This document shows, piece after piece, positions 33,997 to 46,643 of a stretch of DNA of 64,000 nucleotides; position 1 is the first letter of the stretch, and each line of letters starts with the position of its first letter. Under the pieces are notes generated by a model, which was not told the origin of the DNA, did not search any database, and saw nothing but the letters and a program-made list of their open reading frames with translations. The DNA comes from Guyanagaster necrorhizus (lineage: Eukaryota > Basidiomycota > Agaricomycetes > Agaricales > Physalacriaceae), in contig NW_025064935.1 in NCBI RefSeq assembly GCF_019112545.1, positions 166,847 through 230,846 on the forward strand, given 5' to 3'. The position numbers were made by a program, and so were the translations under genes.

Positions 33997-34841
33997 ATCC
34001 ACTGCTTCAAGACACATTATCAGAATGCCATATGTATTCATGCACTTGATCTCAATGATCTTGGAGAGTCTGAGATCTTTAAGCTTGATTTTCTTAAAGC
34101 TATGACTATTACTTGTGATACTTGGGCAAATGTCAGCAGTGAAATGATAGCAAACTGCTGAAAACACACTAGTATAATGCCTGACAATACACCTGAGTCA
34201 CAGTCTATCACACCATCCAATGATTTCCAAGATGTCTCACTCCTCAAGTCTGCATGGAATCTTGTTTGTGACTTTGCCTCAACAGACAAATACATGCTTT
34301 CAGAGATTGAACAGGTATTGCAGGATCTGCTTGAAAACTAATATGCTGATGTTGACTGGTGTCCTGCTCTTATGGCTGTTATGAATGCAGAGAATGATAT
34401 TGGTAAAGCATGAAGGCAGCCAATCAGTTGGCTCCTTCATCACAATCAAAAATGAACACATCTTTCACCTAAATTGCCTCCATTCAACAGCTTCAGACAG
34501 CAGAGATAATGTTGAAGGACCATCTTGTCAAATTGAAATAATGAAATTGCATGTTTGGTCCCATTCCAACTATTGAAGAGATGGTTAGCCCTATTGCAGA
34601 AGAGTATACTGAAGATCTTGAGGTGATGCCAACAGATGAGGAGATTGTTGCTGCTGTCAAGTATAATATTGCAGTAGAAAATGGGAAAATAACTGTCATT
34701 GACAATAATGAGGAGAAAAAGAAGAATGAGAAGAATGAGAAAGAACAGACCTTAATAACTACAAGAGAAGGATTTGAGCTTATTCGAAAGCTGGAGGCAT
34801 TTTGTGTTTCACAAGGTGATCAGGGTAGATTAGTACCATAG
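33997..34841 (+). pseudogene. Pogo-like transposase, part 3: C-terminal part
   Basis: Continues the codon after the Gy-III site: IHCFKTHYQNAICIHALD, then TCDTWANVSSEMIANC followed by TGA (the expected W of the NCW motif). After a frameshift near 34412 the frame ending at 34841 reads MFGPIPTIEEMVSPIAEEY, TDEEIVAAV and a final helix (FELIRKLEAFCVSQGDQG), typical of the C-terminus of pogo/Tigger proteins. Several stops. Confidence 0.85.
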
Positions 34842-35017
34842 CTGAGGATGTTGAGAGGAGCATTATTCAAGGAGATGCATGGAAAGCTGACCCAAAAGCC
34901 ACTGACAGCATTTTGGGACAACAATAATATTGTCACATATGTCATATATCACATCACATGCTATTTTGGTTCTGTATAAATCTATAAATGCATATAGTTT
35001 TAATGTCTCTCAACCAT

Positions 35018-35040
35018 ATGCATTGTGAGATAGTCAACTG
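35018..35040 (-). repeat. Right terminal inverted repeat of the pogo-like element
   Basis: 23 bases, perfect inverted match to 8751-8773, followed by TA. The 34842-35017 stretch before it is non-coding element DNA, rich in ATGCATAT-like motifs that also occur near the left end. Confidence 0.92.
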
Positions 35041-35042
35041 TA

Positions 35043-35448
35043 TATCACTGTCTTGGCTAAATGTTGTGAAGACCTTATCAAAGAATGTGTTAGAGGCACT
35101 GTCAACATTCTTAACTTTGCAGACAGACTTTATCAGCTTAGCATTTTATCTGAGGCTGTCAGAGATTACATCAGACTTCTGCAGGAGTGGATTAAGCAAG
35201 CTAGCCTACAGAGCTCAACCATTATCTTCTCTAACATACAAGATGATGACAACAAGAATATTAGTTTGACAAACCATAGAGAGGCCATACTATCAGACTT
35301 GTCTCAGACTGAGATCAAAGAGTTTTGACAAAAGTGAGTTGAGAAATCTAAAGCTGCTGCTGAACAGCATCAAGAAGCCAGATCTCAGGCAGTTGAAGAA
35401 GCTGCTTGGACAACATTCTATTCAAAACTTCAATTCATTCATCAGACA
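35043..35448 (+). pseudogene. Coding-like remnant interrupted by the pogo-like element
   Basis: Open to 35328, then stops. With the transposon excised, the frame reads on from 8731 (NPLTDVEYITVLAKCCEDL). The product is helical, with no hydrophobic segment (LYQLSILSEAVRDYIRLLQE), then a Gln/Glu/Ala-rich stretch (AAAEQHQEARSQAVEEAA) up to the Gy-V LTR. I do not recognise the family. It may be a host gene remnant or part of another mobile element; its coding status is moderately likely. Confidence 0.4.
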
Positions 35449-35902
35449 TGTTATGATTTTTTCATTCTTTTTCTCAATTAACCCCTATCTATGCTTAGTC
35501 AGAGTGCTAACACAGGTGCTTAGGACTGTGGGATAAGGCTTAGTCATCACAACTAGCCAAGTCTATCATTGTCTTTTAACACAGTAGCATTGCCTGATGA
35601 TACACAATCATCTTTTTATGTATGGTAGTGACACTCAAGGACAAAGGGCACAAAAGACTTGACAATATACAATTAGTAGTATATTTAGAGCAGGACTTGT
35701 ACAGTATTTAAGAGGCTCACTCTCGCTGGTAATCTCCAGCTTTGAGCTAAAGTTTATTCATCTTATTCTACTCTTGAGCCAGTCTTCAGGTCTTGTGACA
35801 CACTGATCAGAATATGCATCAGTAGATTCAGCTGATCACCTGAAGTGCAAGGTGATAACTGTCTATCACATATATCTGTTTATGTGATGCTTGAATCTAA
35901 CA
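35449..35902 (+). repeat. Gy-V 5' LTR, 454 bp
   Basis: TGTTATGATTTTT...AATCTAACA. TATA-like GTATTTAAG near 35704. The R segment AGCTTTGAGCTAA (35738-35750) faces the primer site TTAGCTTGAAGCT (35904-35916); both have decayed from the same CG. Confidence 0.85.
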
Positions 35903-35959
35903 ATTAGCTTGAAGCTTCCTTTTCTCTTTTCTCATACACACTAGCACAGAGAAAACTGA

Positions 35960-37787
35960 ATGCCCTCTATCAACACATCAGACCTGAACTTTGACTGAGA
36001 GTTCTTCAAACTCCTCTCCTCCATTATCAGAACATTGTTGGAATTGTTGGTGGTCATTCAGCTGTGCCAAAAATGCTATTCAATCACTGCCTAGGCTATT
36101 AGACACTATAATGAGTTTCAACACATTTAACACATTCTATGAAATGTAACCTCAGATCTTCCACTTCATGACATCCCCAAATTCTGACAAATATTCCATC
36201 AGCCTCTGACAAGCCTCTTACCTGAAGCCAGGCCTAGCAGCCTGCATCAAAGGGACATTCAAGAAGAAAAAAGACACAGATACTCCCCTTGATGACCCAG
36301 CAGAAACTACAACCATCATGACACAGGATTCCAAAACCCATGGGTTTCAGGACCTCCACTAGATCATGAGAATGAAGAGATCCTAAGAGGCTTCTTTCAG
36401 CAGTCTCTCTCTCTTGATGTTACCACTGTCTCTTGAACCAGAGGGATTGCTGACTGTATCTGAGATTCCCTTGATGCCACTTGGCTGGCTACAAAATCCT
36501 GTCAGATATCACCTAGAAGCCAGTCTCATAGTCCTGCCTTCTCTGTCCCCTGCTCAGTCAGTACCAGTGGTGGGCTGAGGAGAGCACCCTCAGACTGACT
36601 TAATGATAAGCACCAAAACAGAGAAACCTGAGATGAAATTATCCACTGGTACTTCTCTACCTGGGACACCAATATCCTCTTCAACTATGATGAGATCTTC
36701 CAACAAGAGAAGCAGAGGCAGTGAACTACAGCCAGTTTGCAGCGAGCTTGAAGAGTATATCCTTGAAAGCAGGCAGCAAAGACGAGCAGCAGCAGAGTAC
36801 AATACATAGCACTAGAGTGAGTAGCAAGAAGTCAAAAAGGCTCAACTGAAGAGAGCCAATGTCTCCAACTGGTATGGACTCTGGCTCAAGGTCACATCTA
36901 TACTTGCACTAATATATGCCAGTCAATCTCTCTCAACTCCAGTATTCTAGGAGCCCAGCTCCAACTCTGACTCCTGGAGCAAAAACTGCTGGTGAAATGA
37001 AACCATCACAGCTGGTGAAACCCCTCACACCCCCCAACCCTGCAGTATCTCCCTTCCTGCTGAACCTCTAGTGCTAACACCACATTCGAGGATGACAAGT
37101 CTGTCCTTAGACACTATGAGCTATGAGTCTCTGGCACTGCCTATATTTCTGTGCAAGCTCTTCAAGGGTTTCTCAGGAGTTGGATAGTCAGGCAGCTCCT
37201 CGACAATAGATACCGAAGAAACATCCAGCTCTATTGCAAGTGTGTGGAGGTGGCAAGAGCAACAGAAGGAAATCAGTATGACTCTGATATCAGAAGTCAG
37301 CCTACCTCTACCTATCTCTATGCCTTGAATCTCTCAGATCCTATAGCTGGACTCAGGACTCAGCCAGGACAGTGAGTCAACAGCATGACTGCAAGAGAAC
37401 AAGAGGAGTTTCTATGATCTGCCCACTGCTTCTCTCCTTGAGAAAGAGGATGATGAGAATGAGAGCAATAAGAAAACTAAAAGTAGTGATCTCTCTCATG
37501 CCAGTAGGAAACTTGCATATGCATTTCAGGAAGATACTGATGAAGGAAAATTGGAGCACATGATACAGAAAGTAAGAAAATGGAAGTACCAGGAGTTTTA
37601 TTTGTGAGGGATCAACTTTTTATAGTGCAATGCTGCTTGAATAGCATTGCAAATAGGATAATTATATCTCTATTCCACTCTTAACAAAAGGACAGAAATT
37701 CTAAGATATACAGCCACTGACTATGCAGCTATGCAATACAACCAGAGACACTCCAAAGACCAGATTCAAAGGCCACCAGCATACCAA
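35960..37787 (+). pseudogene. Gy-V ORF A / ORF B region
   Basis: ATG at 35960 followed by a degraded ORF A: hydrophobic N-terminal helix, WDTNILFNYDEIFQQEKQRQ near 36650, and the open piece 37151-37375 (LQGFLRSWIVRQLLDNRY) that matches the RFLGSRVARQFLNPEF block of Gy-I. Frame B pieces include KPGLAACIKGTFKKKKDTDT near 36220 and the open 36603-36809 (MISTKTEKPEMKLSTGTSLP). Both frames are recognisable although the copy is old. Confidence 0.7.
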
Positions 37788-38190
37788 TGTTAGGCCCAGG
37801 CATCACATGAGCAAAACCACATGATAAATGGCTGCCCCTTTGCACTTTAAGGGATCTGCTGAGTTCACAGTATTGGTCTTTCTTCAGAGTGACTCAAGGT
37901 AGAATGGTAGTTGTAAACTTTAGCTCGAAGCTGAGAATTTATCAGCAAGAGCTATGGCCTTAAATACAGTTTCTGTTGTACTAATAATATACTACTAATT
38001 ATGTCCTTCAGTGCCATGATGCCCATTGTCCTTGGACATCGTTACCATACATAAAAGGTCAATTGTGTGTCTTCAGGCATCGGTTGTCATTGATAATGAA
38101 CAGACTGATTGTGATGACTAAGCCTTTCTCACCATCTTTGACTAAGCATAAATAGGAGTGAAAGAAGAAAAAAGAGGGAAAATTATAACA
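37788..38190 (-). repeat. Gy-IV 3' LTR, 403 bp
   Basis: Plus-strand TGTTAGGCCCAGG...ATTATAACA. Diverged member of the family LTR, shorter by small deletions. Next to it, TTACCCCTTC (polypurine tract complement) and a decayed CCATCATCCTGATGG hairpin. Confidence 0.85.
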
Positions 38191-38223
38191 TTACCCCTTC
38201 GTTAAGACCATCATCCTGATGGC

Positions 38224-41200
38224 TTAATTCAGGGATAGTTCATAGTCATGTATGGCATCCTCAGTGTTCATGTATTTCTCATTTATTCATTGATTGGATT
38301 CTGGTCCATATCCTTTCCAGCTGACAAGATAATCCACTGTTGTTGTTGTTCCTCCCCCTTTTGCTTTGACTTTTCATAGTTTATGATTAAGGACCTGATC
38401 AATTTCATAATGCTCTTTGTTGTTGATGAGGTCCAGTGGTAGAGGGGAGCAGTCATTGTTGATTTGGGAATGCGGGGGTGAAGACCAGTGCTGCGTTAAC
38501 TGTGTGACATTGGGATGACAGCTATAGTTTATGAAGAAAGGGGTTTTCCCTGTTGCAAAATGGATATAGTTGTTGTGTTGGAAGGCGACAAGTGCCAGCC
38601 ACTCCACCCAATCATCTTGTTGGTAATTGATGAAGAGTCGTAAATACTTTTTGACCTCTTGGTTCGCTTGTTCTGTCTGCCTATCTGTTTGCAGGTGGTA
38701 TGCCATGGATGCATTCCACATTATGTTTAGTAGGCGATACAAGTCATCGAGGAACTTGGAGATGAATTGGAGGCCTCTGTCAGAGATCATGACTTGGAGC
38801 ATTCCGTATTTTGCATAGACTTCATCTCATAGTATTTTTGCCCATCCTTCCAACATTAGTTCAGTGGAGCAGAGTATGGGAATGATCACTTTGGAGAAGC
38901 AATCGATGATAATGAGAATGGCATCATAGCTATTACATTCAGGTAATCCGGTGATTATATCCACTGAGATATGAGTCCACAGGCATGCTGGTACCTCATT
39001 TGGGTGTAATGGGGCTTTTCTGGCTTAGGTGACAGCTTTCCCTTGCTGACAGACCTCGCAGACTTTGATGTACATAGTAATGTCCTTCTCCATCTTCAGC
39101 CACCAATATTCTCGCAGTATGAGTTCTTTGGTTTTGGTGATGCCCGGGTGTCCAGCAGTTGTATGGTCATAGTGGATGGCAATAACTTCACCACATAGGT
39201 TTTGGTCCCTGGGAATGTAGATCCTTCTATCATAACGAATTAATCCTTCCTCCTTTGTCATTTCTCGTTCATGGTTGAGAGATGGGGTGACTTCTTGGTC
39301 TCATTTGTGGGGGTCCCATGTTGCACTTTTAATTTGTTTGTGAATCTCCTCCTTGGTTGGCATGATCATGGCCCAGAAGTGCTCAGGTCATAACAGCATT
39401 ACTCCCACATTGTCAGCTTCTCCCTGGTCATAGTCCGCTCACCAGGATAGGAGGTCAGCCTTTTTGTTTGCCATTTCTGCCTTGTGGTGTAGGGTGTATT
39501 GATACTGGCTGAGTTCCATAACCTATCAGGCTTGCCGTTGATTTAATTTCTGAGGCTGTCAAAAGTATCGGAGGTTTTGGTGATCTGTCCATACCTCGAA
39601 GATCTTAAAAGCCCCGATCAGATAATGTCACCATTCCTCTAAGGTGAGCATGATTGCAAGCAATTCCTTGTTATAGATCTCATAGTTTCTTTCCATGATT
39701 GTGAGTGCCTTTAAGAGGAATAAAACCGGATGCCATTTTCCATTCTGTTCCTGAGAGAGGACCGCTCCTATTGCCCCCTCGCTGGAGTCTGCTTCTACTC
39801 AGAACCTTTCTCCCTGAGATGGTATGGCCAATACAACATCTCCAGCTAGTCATTGCTTCAAATCATCAAATGCAGCTTGTTGTGAGGGGCCCCAAATCCA
39901 GGGAGCATTACCAGTAAGCTGGGTCATCAGTCACACCACCTTACTATAATCGTGGATGAACTGCTGGTAGAAGTTTGTGAAGCTGAGAAAGGATTGTAGC
40001 TCCTTCTTCTTTGTGGGTTCTGGCCACTTGACTACCCCTGCCACCTTGATGGGATCCATCTGAATACTCCCTTTGCTGATTATGACCTCCAGGTACTCTG
40101 TCTCGAGTACTTCAAACTCACATTTTTCAGCTTTGAGAAATAATTTGTGTTTCCTCATGAGAGTGAGCACCTGTCGCACTAGTCCCCGGTGCTCCTCCTT
40201 CATATGAGACATAATTAAAATATTATCCAAATAGATTGTAACCTTCCCAGTGGTGATGAGGTCCTTGAATATATCATTCATCATCCACTGGAATGTGGTG
40301 GGAGAATTAGTTAAGCCAAAAAACATAATAGTGGGCTTGAATAGTCCTCGATTCATTCTGAAGGCAGCCTTCCATTCATCCCCTTTCTTAATACGGACGT
40401 TGTTATATTCCCAGCAGATGTCAAGCTTAGTGTAGTACTTGGCCCTCCAGAGTTTATCCATTAATTCTGAAATGAGGGGAAGAGGGTATTGATTTTTGAT
40501 CATCATCTCGTTCAACTTTCGGTAATCTTGTACTGGATGAAGCTTGCCATCTTTCTTCTTTACGAAGAAGAATGGTGATGCCATAGAGGATTTTGATGGT
40601 TAGATTCATCTGCTCGATAGGTTCTCATCGAGGAACTTATCCAATTCTTGTTGCTTCTAGTGACTGAGGGGATAGATTTTGCAGTTGAGATTGGTGTTCA
40701 AGTTTGAAATTAGCTTGATTGCATGATCCCAGGGTTTCGGGGCAGGAAGCTTGTTGAAACTTTCTTTATCGAAGAGGTCTCAGTAGTCCCACGCCTAATC
40801 GGGCACCATTTCTTTGAATGTCTTCTCTTCTCGCTTCTCGCTAGCCTTTGCAGCCAAGTCATTGACATGATGGATGGCATGGATATGGATCTCTTTCTGG
40901 AGATCAATGGCGAGGATGGTCTCTCTGTCTTCTATCTCTTTGTCCCACCTGTCCTCCAGATCTCTGTCAAGCAGCTCGAATGAGATTTTTTGGCATTGAC
41001 ATCAGGTGAAGATGATTCATCTGGTTTTCTAATTAATAAGTGGATTGTGCCATATTAGCCAGTCATGACCAAAGAACACCTCCTTAGTTCCAAGATTGGT
41101 CATAGCTAAATCTATTTGCTCAGAGTGATTCCCGATAGTAAGTCGGAGTTTGACGAACTCAGTGATCGAGCCAGCTTGATTTTTTGTCCTATCAGTATTA

Positions 41201-41940
41201 TATACTGGAATGGGTGCAGCTGTGGTCCTGGTCAGGAGATTGTTCTTGGCAACGAAAGCACAGTTTATCGAGCTTCCGATACACCCACTGTCAAGGAGGG
41301 TGGTGACCAAGTGTGTGGATCATGATGTTAATATTTTAATCTGAGCCTTAATAGTTAGGTCTCTTCTTAGAGTCTTGGTGCATCATATGAACTTTCAGAG
41401 CCCACATAGCTCATCGAGCCATTTGAGAGCCTTACTTCGCTCAGCTCCTTTTACTCTGGTTATTACTTCTTTGGTGATCTCATTGGTATGAGTTCGATGT
41501 ACTCAGTTCATGAGCATGGCTTTTGCCATGGTGATGCCCTTGGCTTCTTTGATGGCTCTCCAAGTTCATTCGGTAGCAAATGGTCTGAGCCAGCCTGGGA
41601 GGCTCTCTGCCCTCATTTGGCCTTTTAGCATTTGAGTTTTTTCTTGCAATTTGGTAGTGTGCATATTAATTGGTCTGGGTATATTCAAATGTGTATGTAG
41701 TGGTGACATAGATGTAACTACAGAGATAGCATAAGTCTGATCAATGGCTGGGAGTGGCACACCTTTAGATGATTTGGCCAGGTCAGTGGAATTGCTCACT
41801 GGCTGGCCTCATCTTTTATTTCCTCAACCTTGGTTTTCTTTCTCAGGTCTTCTTTTTCTTTTTGTAGCTTGGCAATCTGCGCTCATATGTCTTCATGAGT
41901 TCTCTTCTTCTTTGGGCAGTCTTTGGACATATGCCCCTTC
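38224..41940 (-). pseudogene. Gy-IV pol remnant
   Basis: Protease (TLLDSGCIGSSIN in 41029-41310), RT (open 39931-40584: [24 protein letters not shown] with D-to-N in the catalytic box), RNase H, HHCC finger (39025-39261) and integrase core (38374-38802: AYHLQTDRQTEQANQE). A deletion of roughly 270 bp removes the integrase C-terminal domain, joining HPNVTQLTQ to SQINNDCSPLPLDLINNKEHYEI. Multiple TAA/TAG/TGA stops. Confidence 0.87.
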
Positions 41941-41983
41941 TGTTCACAGTTAAAGCACTTTCCTTCCTTCTTCAACCTGTCAA
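41796..41983 (-). pseudogene. Gy-IV gag, C-terminal end
   Basis: Nucleocapsid part with a CFNCEQKGHMSKDCPKKK-type knuckle, cut after the segment encoding DIDRLKKEGK by the Copia insertion (TATCC duplication at 41984-41988 and 46973-46977). Gag continues for about 20 bases at 46978-46999 and then at 55077. Confidence 0.85.
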
Positions 41984-41988
41984 TATCC

Positions 41989-42254
41989 TGTTGGAGTTAA
42001 CGAGATAGGAGCACGGACATGGTGAACGAGGAAAAAGTTTTCGGAAGAGAACAGACACTAGGATAAAACGTCGTAACATTACTACATAGGTAATGAGTAA
42101 ATACAGTCAAGGATAGATATGTATAGTAGGTACTCACATCTCAGCATTATGGTTGAAAGCTGAGATGTGTGGAACGGTGTGACATGCCAAAAAAGGAAGG
42201 AATATCAAATAGGTAAGTGAACGTGTGCGTATCGTACTATTTCTACATCTAACA
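41989..42254 (-). repeat. Copia 3' LTR, 266 bp
   Basis: Plus-strand TGTTGGAGTTAACG...ACATCTAACA. Beside it CTTCCCCTCG, the complement of a GAGGGGAAG polypurine tract. Confidence 0.93.
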
Positions 42255-42281
42255 CTTCCCCTCGAAATGTAAATGGTTCGC

Positions 42282-45200
42282 TTACACGATACCCAGTGCC
42301 TCCGTAAACTTCTTGAATTTTGGACAAGCCAGCGGCTTCATGAGGATGTCAGCAACCATATTATCAGTTGGGCAGTACATCAGTTTGATGTGGCCCTGTT
42401 CGATGGTTTGGCGAATGAAATGGTACCGAACTCCAATATGCTTCGTTTGTTCATGGAATACTGAATCCTTGGCAATAGAAAGTGCATTTTGACTATCAGA
42501 GAAGAGGATAGTAGGGTTTGTTGGGTAAATGGAAGGGTTTGCAATGAATATGGAGAGCTCTGAGAGGAGTTTGTGAAGCCATATCATGTTTTTCGATGCT
42601 GGTGTGAGTCCAACATATTCTGATTCACTGGTGGAGACAGTAACAATTGGTTGCTTTCTCAATGTCCACATAACAGCACCTTGACCCATGAATAGGATAA
42701 ATCCAGACATAGACTTTCATCCAGGCTGGTTGGCATATGCTGCATCATGATAGCCCTTAGGACTGATGCCAGGACCACTGATTACGAGCCGTTGATCATG
42801 CATACCCTTGAGATAATGGAGGACTCGGAATCCCGCTTTTAGGTGAGTTGAACGTGGGTCTTCCACGAATTGTGATAACGCTGATACCAGATAGCTGATT
42901 TCAGAGTGGGATCCAACTGCAACATACATGAGGGACCCTAGTAGCTCGTGATAGAGTGCTTTTTCACATGGCGTAACAGATTCCATGGATATGGAGGGTG
43001 AATCTGGGTTTAGATCAAGATTCGCTTCCATTGGCGTCGCAAATGGTGCCATGTCCTGAACTCCAAATTATTTTGCGATCTGGTCAATGTAGGCTGGCTG
43101 TCCAATGCTGATGGTGTGCCTTTCCCAGTCCCGAGTGATATGCATCCCCAAGAGCCAATGTATGGGTCCAAGATCAACTAGCTTGAAATGTGAGCCTATT
43201 TCTCGTTTGAATGGATCTGATTCATTTTGGGAGTCTGCGATGATAGTGAAGTCATCTGTGGCAACAGCGACAATGGTATATTTGGTCTCTGATTTGATCC
43301 GGTAGAAAACAGCCTCATCTGCATTGCTGACAGTGAATCCTAGAGAGATCATCATTGCCTTCAGGGTCTGATACCAGCCGTGTCCTGCTTGTTTTGTGCC
43401 GTACAGACATTTGTGCAGCTTGGCATAAATGTTCTGACCTTTGAGGTGTTCCGGAATTGTGAAGAATTCTTCATATCTGTTTGGGAACTTGATATAGATT
43501 TCCTCGGTGATGTCAGCATGCAGGTATGCATTTTTGATATCGGCTTGGTCTATAATTGCATTTCGAGAGGTGGCCATGGAGAATAGGATGCAGAGAGTAG
43601 GAAGACGGACAACTGGGGCATAGGTGTCAAAGTAGTCAACGCCTTGGATCTGAGAGAATCCTTGAGCTACAAAATGGGACTTAGCCTTTTCGGGCTTGCC
43701 AGTTTCATTTTGTTTGACCCGGTAGACAAACCTTGTACCCACAATGTTTGCGTCTGTGGGAACATCTTCTCTTTTCATCACCTCCCATGCTTTCTTCTTC
43801 TCACACTGCTTTATCTCTGTAAGCATTGATTCACGCCATTCCCCTTCATCAGGACCACTTAGTGCCTCCTTCATGGTTACTGGTTCGACATCCACCATTA
43901 TGGCATAGTCAACCGGTGAATAGCTGTCTGGTTCATCATCATCATCTGATTCTGACTTGTCTTCAAGTGCCGTTGCTGCAATTCCAGCTGTGGTGGGACG
44001 TTTGTGCAAGTCTGGGAGTGCGAGTTGATCAGGTTTCAGGGCTGCAGATTGCTTAGGGCAGCTGGGTTGAGGGATGGGATCAGATTCTATATCTGTGAGT
44101 GGAGATTCGGGATGCTCTGAATGAGTTTCTGTGAGTGGTTCATCTGGTAGATTTTCAAAGGGTTTAGAAGCGGTTGATGACTTTAGAACAATAGGGTCGG
44201 TATCTTCATCCTCCCCCTCGACTACGAATGGTTCCAGAGTCAGGTCATTCTTATTGAAGTATACATCATGTTCAATGCTGACTTTTCACTTTTTGGGCCA
44301 GTAAACTCTCCAGTCTTTGGCTTCAGTATCAATACCCATGAAGCGAGTTTCGATAGCATGCTCCCCAAGCTTCTCTGGTGCCTTTACTCAGATCCAGCAT
44401 TGGCATTCCCAAGGGCGAAGACCTGAGATGTTAGGCTTCCTGCCGGTTGCCATCTCGAATGGGGTTTTCCCTGATGGTATTGCTTTTGTTGAGGTGCAGT
44501 TGTAGATCTATTCAGCATGCCAGTGAGCTTCAGCCCAGAGGTATTTTGGTAACCCTGAACTGATTAAGAAAGCTCTAGTTGTATCCATCAGATAGCCATT
44601 TGAACGTTTGGCAATCCCATTCGACTGTGGGGAATCATGTACATTAAGGTGTTGAACAGTCCCCTTTGATTTGAGATGCTGACCAAACTCTTCGCTAGTG
44701 AATTCTCCCCCTCGATCCATACCAAGGATCTTGATGACCTCTATGCCTCACTGGACCTTGATCCATATCTCGTAACGTTTATATGATCCAAAGGTATCCG
44801 ATTTCTTTGATAAGTATTCGGATTTTGATTCGTGGGTGTGTAGGTCACAGAATGTGCAGGCATAGTGGGCTCCTCCTAGTGATGCGACAGACATCAGGCC
44901 CATCAGGTCTCCGACAACCTTGTCACCGCTATTGTCGACATATTCATATTTGCCTTGTTTTGGAAACGGCTTGCGCTTTGCTTTGGCCTTTACACAGGTC
45001 TCGCAAAATTCCGGTTTGGAGTTAAGGTCAAGCTCGATTCCTTCGATATGGCCATCGACGTACATGCAGCGAAGAGCGGTGTGACTTCGGTGAGCACAAA
45101 TGTTATGTAGCTCGGTGATGTTCACTTTGAGCTTACCTGCTGCTATAGCGACATCTGGTTTGGCTGCCATAGTTTGCTGTGCATTTGGGGTTGAGATTAT

Positions 45201-46643
45201 GTATAAGCCACCAGCTTCGGGGATTTTTGCAATGATCTTAGCATCTGGCCGTGGTGTGCGGATGTACATGGTGTGGTCGGAGGGTTCAATATAGATGGGA
45301 AATCCAGCACGACTGACTTGTGAGAGTGATATAAGGGTGTAGGCCATTTTCGGTGCATGATATGCATTTCGAAAACTCGCAATGGTGGGTTTCTGTCCCT
45401 TTCCCATGGGAAGTGGTAGTCGAAGATCCCCTTTTCCTATCGCATAGAAAACTTGGCCATTCGCAGCTTTGATGGGCTTCGGTTCAATTTTGATATAGTT
45501 TTTGAACCTCTGACGTTCAGGTGAGTATGTTTTCGATGCTCCACAATCTGCCAATGCCATAACGTTCTCCCCTTTTGCCACATAGGCATCACCCTCAGCT
45601 CTATAGTCAGATGTGCATATCAATGCCACATTCTTGTGATCATTGTCATCAGCTACAACGGCGATAACATGTTCATCATCACTTTCATCAATAGCTGCAG
45701 ATGCTGACTCTTTTGCCTTTTCCTTCTCCTTAGCCTTATTCTTTTTCGAAGCTGGGCCTTGTCCTGCCTTTCCACCGCCTTCGCACCAATAATCTGCAAT
45801 GAGGTGGCCAGTTCTACCACATGCTGGGTTTGTGCATTTGAGATGAGATCGATCAGGTCTTTTCTTCGACTTCCCTCCAGAGTTCTGGCCCTTCCCTTTG
45901 CTCTGTCATTGAGCAGACATTGCTACGTTTTCAGCAGTGGCCTTCGATGCAATCTCCTCATCCCATTCTTCATGCAGAGCTGCGACTAGGATGTCTGATG
46001 TCAGAGTCTTTCCAGTAAACTTGCTGGCAGCAGAGAGAGTGCGACGGATATGATCATAGGAAGGTGGAAGTGATTTTTGGATCATCAAAGTGTACTGATT
46101 GTCTTCAATCTTTAGACCCATCCCTTCGATTCGTTCACGGAGGACTTTCATTTCGGCAAGGTGTTCACGCATATTGCCTTCATCAGGGCATGCCATGTTT
46201 CCAAGCTGAGTAAGAAGGTGCTCTCGCACAAGATCGCCCTTGCCAGTCATGACAGCAATGAGCTTCCTCCAGACGAGGGCAGCTGTTGCCTCACCTTTAA
46301 TCTCATTGAAGGTAGAGTCGGAAACGGCTTCATAAATGATATTATGCATCTTTGCCTCTTTCTGCTCATATTCCTCCAGCTTGTTCTCTAGCTTGTCTAG
46401 ATCATCATCTGAGAGTGGATGTGAAAATGCAGTATCAGAGGACCGGTAGAAGTTTCCCTTGTGCTCGACAGGGTGCAGGGGTATGCGAGCTGTTCCTCGG
46501 AGGTGCCGGCCAAGGCCCTTGTCTAGGAACTTGGTAGTGAGCTTCTCTGAAAATGCTACCCAGTTCAATCCATCATCCGCAAGCTTTGTCATGCTGACTA
46601 GCTTTATTTCAGTTGTCATGGACATGCTGGTAGCGAGGCCCAT
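42282..46643 (-). pseudogene. Copia Gag-Pol polyprotein, about seven in-frame stops
   Basis: ATG at 46643. Gag of the UBN2 type (45906-46643 open; VWRKLIAVMTGKGDLVREHL), a CCHC-like CTNPACGRTGHLIADYWC (about 45790), protease (VMALADCGASKTYSPERQ), integrase with the HHCC finger (HNICAHRSHTALRCMYVDG, then CETCVKAKAKRKPF), DDE core (GGEFTSEEFGQHLKSKGT), RT (43068-44009: GTRFVYRVKQNETGKPEKAK; the catalytic box reads AVATDDFTI) and RNase H (STSESEYVGLTPASKNM). Ends in TAA at 42282-42284. Most stops are TGA (45906, about 44745, 44505, about 44390, about 44287, 42717); one is TAA near 43065. Confidence 0.93.

Larger units (their letters stand above)
8751..35040 (+). mobile_element. Pogo-like DNA transposon, expanded by nested insertions
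   Basis: The outermost closed element of the left nest. Terminal inverted repeats of 23 bp (8751-8773 and 35018-35040), starting CAGTTGACTATCTCACAA, match perfectly and are flanked by TA on both sides (8749-8750, 35041-35042), the target duplication of the Tc1/mariner-pogo superfamily. Removing the two inserted blocks (9781-25615 and 25937-33996) leaves about 2.4 kb, a normal pogo/Tigger/Fot size, with the transposase frame closing exactly at both junctions. CpG-depleted and now inactive. Confidence 0.92.
35449..37787 (+). mobile_element. Gy-V: old Gypsy of the Gy-I family, left part only
   Basis: 5' LTR, leader and ORF A/ORF B region, then cut at 37787 by the insertion of Gy-IV. The rest lies beyond the window's right edge if it survives. 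CpG-poor, many stops. Confidence 0.85.

Noticed and set aside
42000..42260. Taking the Copia LTR ends and TSD as a solo LTR
   Set aside because: A second LTR at 46648-46972 and the complete polyprotein lie between matching TATCC duplications.
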